From Fodinibius sediminis (lineage in GTDB: Bacteria; Bacteroidota; Rhodothermia; Balneolales; Balneolaceae), in assembly GCF_900182555.1 (NCBI RefSeq), contig NZ_FXTH01000009.1:142748-206747 (forward strand): DNA of 64,000 nucleotides, read 5' to 3'. Made by a program: the position numbers and the translations under genes. Below the pieces are notes generated by a model. That model saw only the letters and a list, made by a program, of their open reading frames with translations, had not been told where the DNA came from and did no database searches. How positions within the stretch are numbered: position 1 is the stretch's first letter; every line of letters begins with the position of its first letter. Positions 55,710 through 64,000 of this stretch are shown one piece after another.

Positions 55710-56237
55710 ATGCAAAAACTCAGTACCAGGGAAATACTCCAACAAAATCTGGATCGCAGCGTGCCAGGGCAGCTGAATAAACTTAACATATGGCTTCATA
55801 ATGTTCGCAGCATGCATAATGTGGGAGCCGCCTTCCGCAGTGCTGATGCCTTTGGCATCCAAAGCCTGCTGTTTTCGGGGTACACCCCCACCCCACCGAG
55901 ACCGGAAATTTCCAAGACCGCCATCGGGGCCGAGAAGCATGTGGAGTGGGAATCGATAGAAGAGACGGAAACAAAAGTCAAGCAGCTCAAAGAGGCCGGA
56001 TATCTGCTTGTTGGCCTCGAACAAACGACGCATAGTATCCTGCTTCCCGACTATGAAATACCATCCGACAAATCAATATGCCTCATTTTCGGGAATGAAG
56101 TGACGGGGCTCGACAAAGATTTCCTGCCCCACATCGATCAGTTCGTGGAAATTCCACAGTATGGACACAAACACTCGCTGAATGTTTCAGTAACAGTAGG
56201 CGTGGCGCTGTATGCCTTCCTGGAAAAGTATTGGTGA
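55710..56237 (+). CDS. TrmH/SpoU-family RNA methyltransferase
   Basis: SPOUT methyltransferase that adds a methyl group to RNA (2'-O-ribose type) using SAM. Its 175 residues include NVRSMHNVGAAFRSADAFGI (motif 1 with Asn and Arg), LIFGNEVTGLD (motif 2) and QYGHKHSLNVSVTVGVALYAF (motif 3, SLNVS). It lacks the extra N-terminal domain of RlmB. It converges with the Pel-like operon, with only 5 bases between the stops. The target RNA is unknown. Confidence 0.93.
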   Translation: MQKLSTREILQQNLDRSVPGQLNKLNIWLHNVRSMHNVGAAFRSADAFGIQSLLFSGYTPTPPRPEISKTAIGAEKHVEWESIEETETKVKQLKEAGYLLVGLEQTTHSILLPDYEIPSDKSICLIFGNEVTGLDKDFLPHIDQFVEIPQYGHKHSLNVSVTVGVALYAFLEKYW

Positions 56238-56242
56238 GGTGA

Positions 56243-59200
56243 TTAATCGGTAAATGTTTTGGGCAATAAGTAGGAGATATTAAATCCCACATTATTGTAC
56301 CGATACTCGCTGCTGGTGGAAAGTTCTGTTTCCAGCGATAACTGCCAGTATCTATGGATTCGAGCAGATAAGCGGGCATTTGCCGAGAAGAAGGCGCCTG
56401 ATCGATTATCATGTTTTGCCATAAGGGTGAGGCCCGCTGAAAAATCGGGGTCATAAAGTTGGTCACGATAGCTGTAGTCTATTCCACCACCTTTAATAAA
56501 AAGGTGATCGGGCGTGTAGTATGGGACGCCGGAACGATAATGTTCAGAAGCATTCGAATAGGACAAGTGGGCGACCGGACGCACTTTACTAAATCTTGTT
56601 GAAAACGGCAGATTGATATAGAATCGGGCCAAGGTTTCATGTTCAAACACATCATTGCTGTACCAGCTGCCGGTCAGTGATAGTGCCGTTTGTACGCGCT
56701 GATCTTTGAGCCAGTGGTCTTCCCGATAGATCATAGCCGTAACTTGATTCATATTCTTACGAACTCCCCGGTTGGTAAATACAGGTTCAAATTGTAGCCT
56801 AGTTGATGTGAAGGAGGAATCTTTTGAAAATGAAAAGCCTGTTTCTATATCCGGTCTAAATGCCCCCTCGTCCAGGTAAACACCTCCCTTCATAAAAGAC
56901 TGCCTCGTCTGTTCCTTGTAACTGCGTTGATACCGGTAACTTAAATGGTACAAATTATTTACATTATCATTACCCAAAATATTGGATGCAATGATCTTCT
57001 CGTCCAATGTAATGCTATGCGTGAGCTCTGGCCTTTTACCCCAGGTGGAGAACAGCCCAACGGTAGCGATCTCGTTATCAAAATTATCAGAAGCAAAGGA
57101 ACTGTTGGTTCCTACTTCAAATCCTTCATTTTTCCGATGGGTATGATCCAGATCCGATCTTAGACTGTCATTAAAAAAATCGGAATAACTTTGGAAGAAC
57201 TGCTTCTTCTGCTCATAATTCATGTATCCGATTTCGGAGTACAGCAGTTCTTTGGATTCCGGTGACGCCTGATCTCGCTGAAATAAAGGATAAAGTGTTC
57301 GAAATCCTTCCTTCCTAAAGTTTTCGTATATCAGTTGCTGTCCAATAAAAGTGCGTAGAGAGTCATTTTGAGGTTGCTCTTTCAGAAATGTTTTACTTCG
57401 GTTTAGAAAGTCATGATATCTTTTTTGCTGCAACAGCCAGTCGAGTTCCATAACAGCAGGGATCTTCTCTGTTCGTTGTCCCCATACTACGGCCCGGCTC
57501 AACGCTCCTTCATTAGCATACATATAGGCAATATCTGAAGCCAATGGCTGTAACTGCTGCGTTGCTTCAGCTGGAAAGTCCCTAAGCCATTCCAGTGTTT
57601 TTTGAGGAGACTCATAAGCCATGGAATTATCCAAAGCAAAATGATATAGCGTATCTGAACGGGGATTCAAATCAATCAGGCGTTTAATATATTGTTTCCG
57701 TTTTGACCACTCCTCTACTGAGTAGTGCAGCCGGACCATTTCTCTGAGCAGAGATTCATTTTTAGGTTCGAGCGCCAATGCCCGTTGTGTCCATTTTTTT
57801 TGAAATTCATCATCCGGAATCCCATATTCTTCAATCATCATCTTTTTAAGCGAAATAATCGACTGGCCGGGATATTTCACCCACAGTTCTTCCAGTAGTG
57901 AAAACGCTCTACCGGATTGCCCCTCCCATCCATAAAATTTTAACAGTTTCTGTACGTCATGGGCATTCCATATTGGTTGTTTCATTAGCTGCTGTTCAAG
58001 GACATCAATAGCCGTATTGATACTATCAAACTCAACTGCCAGTTCGATTACCTTGTCCTGTAGATTTCTCGACGACGGATTTTGTTCTAGCGCAGCAACA
58101 GCCTCTTCAAAACGGGTATCCACCCAATCTGAATCTCCCCCTGCACTGGTATAGTCGCGGTATTGTCTAACTGCCTGCATCACCTCCCTCCTGTCGGTAC
58201 TTTCAGATACAGAACTTTCGATTAGTAATGGCAACGTCAGGCTGTCGGAAGTCGTTGAAAATTGATAGAGCTTGCCATCCCAGAATGTTGATGAGGTAAA
58301 ATTAATTTCCGAGTCTAAAAGTGACTGCTCAAAAGGAATCCGATTACTATCACTTACATAAGTAAACCAAAATTGCTGATTATCATCCTGTGTTCCCCTC
58401 TGGATAGCAGCGGTATTGACTTTTAAAGTCGAATCACTGAAGTCATACCTATTTTGAGTATTGAGCCAGTTTTGTACGATGGGACCGGCTTCACTGACAG
58501 AAACAAACCTTATAAAAGGATATTCATTTACCGTATTTTCCAGACGCTGTTGAAAAACTTCATACAACCCATAATCATGCGTCTCACTACTGTGCCAGCC
58601 TAATCCTTCGGGATTACGACTCCTATAATCATCTTCAGCCCGCTGCATGACCTGGAATACATCATCGGGATGGATGAAGTGTGTCCAAATACCAGTGTAT
58701 AAAAATAAACTATGCTGGTTAAAGCTCGACATATTATTATTGATATAACCACTTGTGATGCGAGGATAATCAAATAACGATGGGACGAATGGATCGGGGC
58801 CGAATTCCCGGCCGCCTCCTTCTTCAACCTGTCCATTATAAAGAGAACTCATATATTTAATTTCTGGAAATTTTGCCCTGAGACTGGTCAATCCTACCGA
58901 ATCAATTTCATTGGTAGGCGGTGCGTATGATTCTGGCAACGTACCGGGACTATTAATTCTCCATCTTTTTTTGGCAGCCCCTAATGCCGCTTCCATGTAT
59001 CCTCTGTTCTGCCAGTCTTTCAGCCATAATGAAAAATGGTTGTAACCGTGGAAGCCCAACTCGTGCCTGCTGTCCAATATATCATTAGCAAGCCAGGGAC
59101 TTGTATTTTGAGTCATCCCGTTGATGGTAATTTTGCTCGCCTCCCATTCATTAAAATTAAATGGTGGCACAACAGTAGCATTGTAATTAAAAGTAAGCAT

Positions 59201-60109
59201 TGCCGTATAGTCTATACCAAAACTGTCGGCTAATGCTTTCATTTCCGGCCACCAGATTCGCTGTACAAACTCAGCGTGGGTTATATCATATTCCTTATCG
59301 ATGGGTGGTAGTTTTCTGTCATATAAAGGAGCTGGAAAATCGTCAAGAAAGATTGTACTTACATTCGCTATCTCATAAGGAATGCCTTCCAGCGCTCTCA
59401 CTCCAGATGAAAAAAGGAGTCCTCTATTGTTTTTTTCAGTCATCTGAGAGGTATTGAAGTAAACAGATTTCCCCTCTCCTATCGATCGTTCCACAATAAC
59501 AGGATATGTCGTGTCACTGGCAGCAGTGGCAATAAGACCTACTTTGTCTGAAAATTCTGAGCTTTGAAATCCATTGTGCAGGGAGATTTGGCGCGACTGG
59601 AATAATTTTCCTTGAACATCCGGAAGCACAGGTTCTTGAAAAAAGTACCCCTCTGCCTGCCGGTCGATTGCATATGAGCTGTTTCGTTTGAGTCCAAGCA
59701 GGTAGGCGAAACGATCATCGAACAAAGGTCTCAGGATCAGTAGCTGGTTGCCTTTGGCTACAAATTGTACGAGCCGTTCAACGGATTCATCCGATAACTG
59801 TTCTACTCGATCGGTAGTCAAATATACTAATCGTGCCGTTATAGGAATAGATAATCCACCACCTTCAACAGAGAGATCGTGATTAGTATAGGGTATACCG
59901 GCATAATCAAGCGTTTTTGACAGCTGCTGATCAATTGTAATTGAGGTACTGTCCTTATGGTCGCCAATCACGAATACAAGAGGAGCCCGAACCGGGAGGG
60001 GGTGCTCTATATGTTCAGATGTTCTCTGTGTGGAACACCCTCCCAACCAACCATAGAATATGCTCACCAAGAAGGATATAATAAAAAAAGAACGGAGCAT
60101 ATTACTCAT
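56243..60109 (-). CDS. Lipoprotein joining a DUF2194-type deacetylase, TPR region and outer-membrane barrel
   Basis: This 1288-residue protein appears to fuse parts that Pel systems keep separate. Lipobox WLGGC (Cys25). Residues 40-250 form a helix/strand domain (NQLLILRPLF). Residues 251-550 look like a DUF2194 polysaccharide deacetylase: acidic pair D256-D257 in FLDDFPAP, metal-type HxxxH at 354-358 (FHGYNH), YAPPTNE at 395-401, and HFIHPDD (477-483). Residues about 660-980 are TPR-like helices. Residues about 995-1288 are amphipathic strands ending LLPKTF, like the PelB/PgaA-type export barrel. PelA deacetylase and PelB TPR-porin are separate in Pseudomonas. It closes the operon, 15 bases after the GT-C-like gene. 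Confidence 0.75.
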   Translation of the reverse strand: MSNMLRSFFIISFLVSIFYGWLGGCSTQRTSEHIEHPLPVRAPLVFVIGDHKDSTSITIDQQLSKTLDYAGIPYTNHDLSVEGGGLSIPITARLVYLTTDRVEQLSDESVERLVQFVAKGNQLLILRPLFDDRFAYLLGLKRNSSYAIDRQAEGYFFQEPVLPDVQGKLFQSRQISLHNGFQSSEFSDKVGLIATAASDTTYPVIVERSIGEGKSVYFNTSQMTEKNNRGLLFSSGVRALEGIPYEIANVSTIFLDDFPAPLYDRKLPPIDKEYDITHAEFVQRIWWPEMKALADSFGIDYTAMLTFNYNATVVPPFNFNEWEASKITINGMTQNTSPWLANDILDSRHELGFHGYNHFSLWLKDWQNRGYMEAALGAAKKRWRINSPGTLPESYAPPTNEIDSVGLTSLRAKFPEIKYMSSLYNGQVEEGGGREFGPDPFVPSLFDYPRITSGYINNNMSSFNQHSLFLYTGIWTHFIHPDDVFQVMQRAEDDYRSRNPEGLGWHSSETHDYGLYEVFQQRLENTVNEYPFIRFVSVSEAGPIVQNWLNTQNRYDFSDSTLKVNTAAIQRGTQDDNQQFWFTYVSDSNRIPFEQSLLDSEINFTSSTFWDGKLYQFSTTSDSLTLPLLIESSVSESTDRREVMQAVRQYRDYTSAGGDSDWVDTRFEEAVAALEQNPSSRNLQDKVIELAVEFDSINTAIDVLEQQLMKQPIWNAHDVQKLLKFYGWEGQSGRAFSLLEELWVKYPGQSIISLKKMMIEEYGIPDDEFQKKWTQRALALEPKNESLLREMVRLHYSVEEWSKRKQYIKRLIDLNPRSDTLYHFALDNSMAYESPQKTLEWLRDFPAEATQQLQPLASDIAYMYANEGALSRAVVWGQRTEKIPAVMELDWLLQQKRYHDFLNRSKTFLKEQPQNDSLRTFIGQQLIYENFRKEGFRTLYPLFQRDQASPESKELLYSEIGYMNYEQKKQFFQSYSDFFNDSLRSDLDHTHRKNEGFEVGTNSSFASDNFDNEIATVGLFSTWGKRPELTHSITLDEKIIASNILGNDNVNNLYHLSYRYQRSYKEQTRQSFMKGGVYLDEGAFRPDIETGFSFSKDSSFTSTRLQFEPVFTNRGVRKNMNQVTAMIYREDHWLKDQRVQTALSLTGSWYSNDVFEHETLARFYINLPFSTRFSKVRPVAHLSYSNASEHYRSGVPYYTPDHLFIKGGGIDYSYRDQLYDPDFSAGLTLMAKHDNRSGAFFSANARLSARIHRYWQLSLETELSTSSEYRYNNVGFNISYLLPKTFTD

Positions 60110-60124
60110 AGAAAATGAACCTTA

Positions 60125-62170
60125 TTACTGGTTGGCAGGATAAATATCATAGAGAATATCCTCCATTTCAGATTCCTTCGGACGAATTACAAGCTCATAT
60201 ACCTTTGTGTTGATATCGGAATAATAAACTTCGACCATTCTGTTCGGCAATTGCTTATAGTTGGTAATCCATTGTTCTACATCACGCATTACAGATGGGG
60301 AATCATATAAAATTCCCTGCTGTATATGTCCATAGGGAGCCTTTTCAGTAAACACGAAGATAGAAGCGGGTGGTATGTTATTTCCGTCCCGCTCCACTTC
60401 CGGCAGCTCAAGTTCTTCGCGATAAAGAGAATCAATGCTGTTATACTCTGACAAAAAATAACTGTATTCCATAAAATAATGACGATTTTTAGCCATCACC
60501 TGCTGCACTTCTGGTCCCACGGTGGCATAGGTATACGGCTGCCGCTTGGTAATAATTTGATAATAAGCTTCCATGAAACCGTCAGGGATGGTATCCGGAT
60601 TAGTGCGGCTCAGTTTGAGACCTCCCTGAATAAAAATAAGGCTGCCAATCGTTACTACCAGCAGTATACCGGAACAGATACGCAGTCCTGTTTTGTACAT
60701 CTCAAATGTTATATCTACTATTTCCAGAAGTGTAGCAAAAACGACACTGGCGAATATGGCAATCATTAATGCATACACATGATTAAGCTGGTCAAGATCG
60801 AGCCACCAGCTATTACTGAGATCGACTGCCGGGATATAAAAAAATGAGACTCCTATGAATGATCCCAAAAAAATTAGTTCATCACGCATACCGTCTCTTT
60901 TAACCCCCCATCGTATCAGGTGAAATGAACCTATTCCGCAGGCGATTAAAACATATATGACACTCAATTTTTCTAAAGGCAAAATTAAAGAAGGGAAATA
61001 ACTATAAAGGTGAACGTTAAATAACTGTTTCAAAACAAATTGTTGAAAATCAACACCATGGTAAATATTAAAACCTGCAAAAGGCATTAGAACAGTGATG
61101 CTGATGGATATCAAATAGATTGTGGGCCTGCGGAAAGAGCGAAAATAGTTCTTACGGGGTACTATGACCAGCATAAATAACAGTATGGGTAACAAGAAAA
61201 CAAAAGCTATGAATAAATTCATCATCGCTGTTGCAACAAAGCCGGAAAGAACATAAAACCAGGGACTTTTATAGCTGCCCCGTAAATTTCTCACAAAGAT
61301 CGTAAAAGTTATAAAAGCCAGGCCGAGGGCCATTTCTAAGCTGGCAGCCTCTATATGCTGGTCAAAAGAAATAGGCATTAAAAGCAATGGCGTTAAAGCA
61401 TAAATGGACATTCCAAATAGTGGTGCCACTGAGTAGCGATTCTTGATAAGGTCTTTGGCTGACCAATAGATAATGACGCTTAAAAAAAAGCTGGTTATAA
61501 CTCCAGATATCTGTAAAATCATCTCAGGACTTACCTGTATGAGTTGGCTAAATAAATTTACAGCTGCATGCATGCCAACGGGTTCAGCTGTGTCTCCAAA
61601 ATAGTCTTGCAGACTGATTTCTTTAACACGATCAAGGTGTGAAAACCAGCCACTGCCAAAGGGAGCAGCATGTTGCAAAATCGGGAATAACCGTACAAGG
61701 GCACCTGCTACAGCGATACTGATGATTAGAGAATATTTCCCAATCTTTGACCATCCATAATTTTCCAGGGTCAGAACATTACGTTTTAACCAATCTCCAA
61801 ACGATCCTTTTTTCATTTCTACGAATCGAATATATGCGATCAGCACTTTTTGCTCCCACTGTCGCAGAAAAGACAGAATGCTTCTTTTTTTACTTCGTGA
61901 AAAATTTACAAAAAAAGAAATTAGCAGTAGGGTCAGAATAAGACTGATGAAATCGTATATGTGCAATACAGTCAGTACGAAAATTGAACCCATAATAATC
62001 CCACCCAGACCAACCCAAGAGTAAAGTAACCTTTCTATGAGTGGTAGTTTACGAATATGCGAAAGGAACAGAGGAGCTATAAATCCAAGAAGAATGAAGA
62101 AAATAAGGCCAATGCGAAAAATGGCAAAGAGAGCGTTGACCCAATATGGATAATCAGCAAAAAATCCCAA
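60125..62170 (-). CDS. GT-C-like multi-pass membrane protein in the Pel-like operon
   Basis: The 681-residue protein has about thirteen hydrophobic segments and a soluble C-terminal part (about 560-681). The stretch around 150-190 (AGALVRLFPILQHAAPFGSGW, then FSHLDRVKEISLQDYFG) has the Phe-Pro, Pro-Phe-Gly and His/Asp pattern seen in GT-C glycosyltransferases and related oligosaccharyl-transferase-like proteins. It is not a known Pel component. It lies between the hydrolase and the fused deacetylase gene (28 and 15 bases), so it probably takes part in the synthesis or decoration of the same polysaccharide. The function is inferred. Confidence 0.6.
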   Translation of the reverse strand: MGFFADYPYWVNALFAIFRIGLIFFILLGFIAPLFLSHIRKLPLIERLLYSWVGLGGIIMGSIFVLTVLHIYDFISLILTLLLISFFVNFSRSKKRSILSFLRQWEQKVLIAYIRFVEMKKGSFGDWLKRNVLTLENYGWSKIGKYSLIISIAVAGALVRLFPILQHAAPFGSGWFSHLDRVKEISLQDYFGDTAEPVGMHAAVNLFSQLIQVSPEMILQISGVITSFFLSVIIYWSAKDLIKNRYSVAPLFGMSIYALTPLLLMPISFDQHIEAASLEMALGLAFITFTIFVRNLRGSYKSPWFYVLSGFVATAMMNLFIAFVFLLPILLFMLVIVPRKNYFRSFRRPTIYLISISITVLMPFAGFNIYHGVDFQQFVLKQLFNVHLYSYFPSLILPLEKLSVIYVLIACGIGSFHLIRWGVKRDGMRDELIFLGSFIGVSFFYIPAVDLSNSWWLDLDQLNHVYALMIAIFASVVFATLLEIVDITFEMYKTGLRICSGILLVVTIGSLIFIQGGLKLSRTNPDTIPDGFMEAYYQIITKRQPYTYATVGPEVQQVMAKNRHYFMEYSYFLSEYNSIDSLYREELELPEVERDGNNIPPASIFVFTEKAPYGHIQQGILYDSPSVMRDVEQWITNYKQLPNRMVEVYYSDINTKVYELVIRPKESEMEDILYDIYPANQ

Positions 62171-62197
62171 GGAAAAAACTTATGTTATGAGTTATGA

Positions 62198-63070
62198 TCA
62201 ATGAGAAGGTATACTTGAAATCGTTTCTTTAATATTATTTAATTGTATAGGACCGATAAAATAGGGATAAGATAAGGAATCCAACCTGTTTTTAATTTTT
62301 TTATTGAGTAATTCTTTATCTGAAAAGTCTACGATTAAAATAGGCTTATCATATAAAGATGAATACCTGCCAATACTTTCGACTTTATCTTTATACTTTT
62401 TTCGTAATTTTAATCCATAAGTTTGGTCCCCAAAATTATAACTTGAAGCCACATCTTCGATCAGGACGGCGTCAATAAACTGATTGGTTTTATCAAGCAT
62501 AAATAAACCCGAATTTTGAACAACAAAAGCCTGGGGATTGGCCTTGTGAATTTTAGCAATCATATCAATCATACAAGACTGTAAATGAGAGCGATCCGTA
62601 TATGGAGCTACGCCATCCACGGTATCCAGGAAGAGACCGTCAAAACCCTTTTTCATTATATTGGGGATAACTTTTCCCAGTAGAATAGCACGAGTTGTTG
62701 AATCAGCTAAATTAAGGTATTGACTACCCCACTGTTCATTCACTCCTAAAAAACCACGTTTTTCAAGTAAAGGGTAATACCATCGGTTGCGATTAACTTC
62801 ACCCAGGGACACATAGGCAATCAATTTATTAGTACTGGTGTTTAACGAATCGATCTCCGGCTTAGAATAATGGTCGGGTTCTACAATGAGTAACTTGTAT
62901 TTATTGGCTATCTCTGCTCGATTTTCAATTTTTTCATAGCTAACGGCAAAAGGTTCCAGTGTTATTTCCTTTTGCATATTACCCGGACCTGTGCAATCTG
63001 CCAACGAGATCATGAATACCATTAATAGCAGATGCAAATTTGTATTAATTACCATGTTGTCGAAGATCAT
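62198..63070 (-). CDS. PelA-like glycoside hydrolase lipoprotein (GH114/GH166 type)
   Basis: The 290-residue hydrolase has a TIM-barrel fold. The N-terminal signal has a lipobox-like LADC (Cys26), although Asp at -1 is unusual; an ATG five codons later (63055) gives a cleaner signal. The barrel shows AYVSLGEVNRNRWY, GFDGLFLDTVDG (Asp149 and Asp152) and LIEDVAS (Glu205), the acidic pattern of the endo-alpha-1,4-polygalactosaminidase family. In Pseudomonas PelA this domain is joined to the deacetylase; here it stands alone. It would trim the exported polymer in the periplasm. Confidence 0.85.
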   Translation of the reverse strand: MIFDNMVINTNLHLLLMVFMISLADCTGPGNMQKEITLEPFAVSYEKIENRAEIANKYKLLIVEPDHYSKPEIDSLNTSTNKLIAYVSLGEVNRNRWYYPLLEKRGFLGVNEQWGSQYLNLADSTTRAILLGKVIPNIMKKGFDGLFLDTVDGVAPYTDRSHLQSCMIDMIAKIHKANPQAFVVQNSGLFMLDKTNQFIDAVLIEDVASSYNFGDQTYGLKLRKKYKDKVESIGRYSSLYDKPILIVDFSDKELLNKKIKNRLDSLSYPYFIGPIQLNNIKETISSIPSH

Positions 63071-63207
63071 AACTTATATTTTTTAATCGATGGCATAAGC
63101 TTATGTCGATTATATATTTTTGCTCAGCTCCATTTTTCAATGTTGCTCACTTCATTATACGCCATCGTCCATCGGAGTTCTTACCCAATCTTTTATTGTT
63201 TTTTTAA

Positions 63208-64000
63208 TCAGAAGGCTGAATAATAAAAGTAGTCCAATTTTTTGAAGAAAGTTCGGGCCATGAAACCGGATAGGATTGCAAAAGCAATAGATCCTGCTAA
63301 CAGTCCGATGGTAGCGTAATCAAATGCAATTATTCGACTGCAGATAAAGCCTATGGTGAAATTTACAATTAATCCCCCCAAAACAGCATACATTGCAAAT
63401 ACGGGTTGGTCCAGCGTCAAAAAAAACAAGCAGTGCAGCAGACCGATTGTAAGAAACAGATATGAAATACTTGCTATCCAAAATACTCTCGTAGTCAGAG
63501 TATTGGCAAAAAAATCTTTTATTTCAGGAACTGTATCCTGAAAAACCATCAAGCTATTTACTGCATAATAAGTACCTATAATAGAGATCCCTCCCACAGC
63601 GACCAACAAAAACAACTGCCTAAAATAGAGACGTTTAAAGTATTCATTAAATTGCTCCAACTGTAGAAACGGTATTTTTTCTTGCAACGGTTTAAGCCCC
63701 CTCGAAAATACATTTATACTATATTCAAGCATCGCAAAACTCAAAACCAGGGTAATCAGAGCCCAATCCATACCAATTTCATAGGGTGTATTGAACCATA
63801 GAATTAAAGGTGGGGGTACATCACCGGTTGTCCATGCTAATAAGCGGTCCATGAAAAGGAACAAGAAATAACTCAAGCCATAAATAAAATAACGGTAATT
63901 AATATGGGTCTTATGAAGTTAAGCTCTCAAAGGGGGTCCTCTCGGAGCTTATCCAGTAAGACGTTATATAAGTTTTTATTTCGATGATTAAAACGGAATT
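63208..64000 (-). CDS. pelG: PelG-like polysaccharide flippase, C-terminal part, with apparent frameshift
   Basis: Membrane protein of the Pel polysaccharide exporter, cut by the right window edge. From 63876 the frame gives about 222 residues with some six membrane segments: FLFMDRLLAWTTGDV, NTPYEIGMDWALITLVLSF, LLHCLFFLTLDQ and an end with FFKKLDYFYYSAF, as in PelG. The frame is open back to NYRYFIYGLSYF (about 63900) and beyond to a stop at 63931-63933; a second frame (from 64000, reading IEIKTYITSYWISSERTPF) leads into it if one base is removed near 63930. Either the gene is broken there or the base call is wrong. The neighbours support the Pel assignment. Confidence 0.7.

Overview
The window reads as a contiguous piece of a bacterial chromosome. 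The lineage is most likely the Bacteroidota/Balneolota side, with a Balneolaceae-like halotolerant marine or soil bacterium as my best guess. This is inferred from gene content, not from a marker gene. The supporting content is a suf operon carrying a DUF2480 gene, a type 2 IPP isomerase, many SPII lipoproteins, BamD and SurA-type envelope biogenesis genes, and AraC regulators of the Bacteroidota type. Most starts lack a clear Shine-Dalgarno sequence. No rRNA, tRNA, CRISPR array or intact insertion sequence was seen.

Layout: (1) 1-1102, the 3' end of a gene cut by the left edge, encoding an aerolysin/ETX-MTX2-like protein, closed by a terminator. (2) 1631-8278, all on the minus strand: a sigma54-type response regulator, then a histidine kinase, two small proteins, trkH and trkA. 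Between regulator and kinase are two tandem dyads and a -24/-12 promoter, which points to a K+ uptake operon under its own sigma54 two-component control. (3) 8618-16996, an AraC regulator divergent from a run of exported proteins: a CMD protein, beta-propellers, a lipoprotein flavodoxin, NTF2-like proteins, an aldo/keto reductase and a cupin. It includes a decayed Tat-type aldo/keto reductase. (4) 16997-18046, a gene desert with a decayed gene. (5) 18047-31449, housekeeping: peroxiredoxin, nuoI, der, tdk-nupC, two parvulin-type chaperones, LD-carboxypeptidase, nadD, bamD, prenyl synthase and idi2.

(6) 31611-41158: acetyltransferase, M15 peptidase, SH3 lipoprotein and SDR, then the sufBCDS-nfu-iscA-DUF2480 operon. 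(7) 41553-48646: a DMT permease, a lipoprotein with an apparently dead caspase-like domain, an outer-membrane barrel, a NUDIX hydrolase, UDP-glucuronate decarboxylase, UDP-glucose dehydrogenase and greA. (8) 49039-54729: a PAS-LuxR regulator and an AraC regulator in divergent orientation, an exported amidohydrolase and an M3 peptidase, then a broken esterase gene, a short YqaE/Pmp3 gene and a TrmH-type methyltransferase. (9) 56243-64000, minus strand and running off the right edge: a Pel-like exopolysaccharide locus.

The Pel-like locus is the most unusual part. It has a PelG-like flippase (C-terminal part, with an apparent frameshift), a stand-alone PelA-hydrolase-like lipoprotein, a GT-C-like membrane protein, and a 1288-residue protein that appears to join a DUF2194-type polysaccharide deacetylase to a TPR region and an outer-membrane beta-barrel. 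In Pseudomonas these activities are split as PelA (hydrolase plus deacetylase) and PelB (TPR plus porin), so here the domains are re-partitioned: the deacetylase sits on the export porin and the hydrolase is separate.
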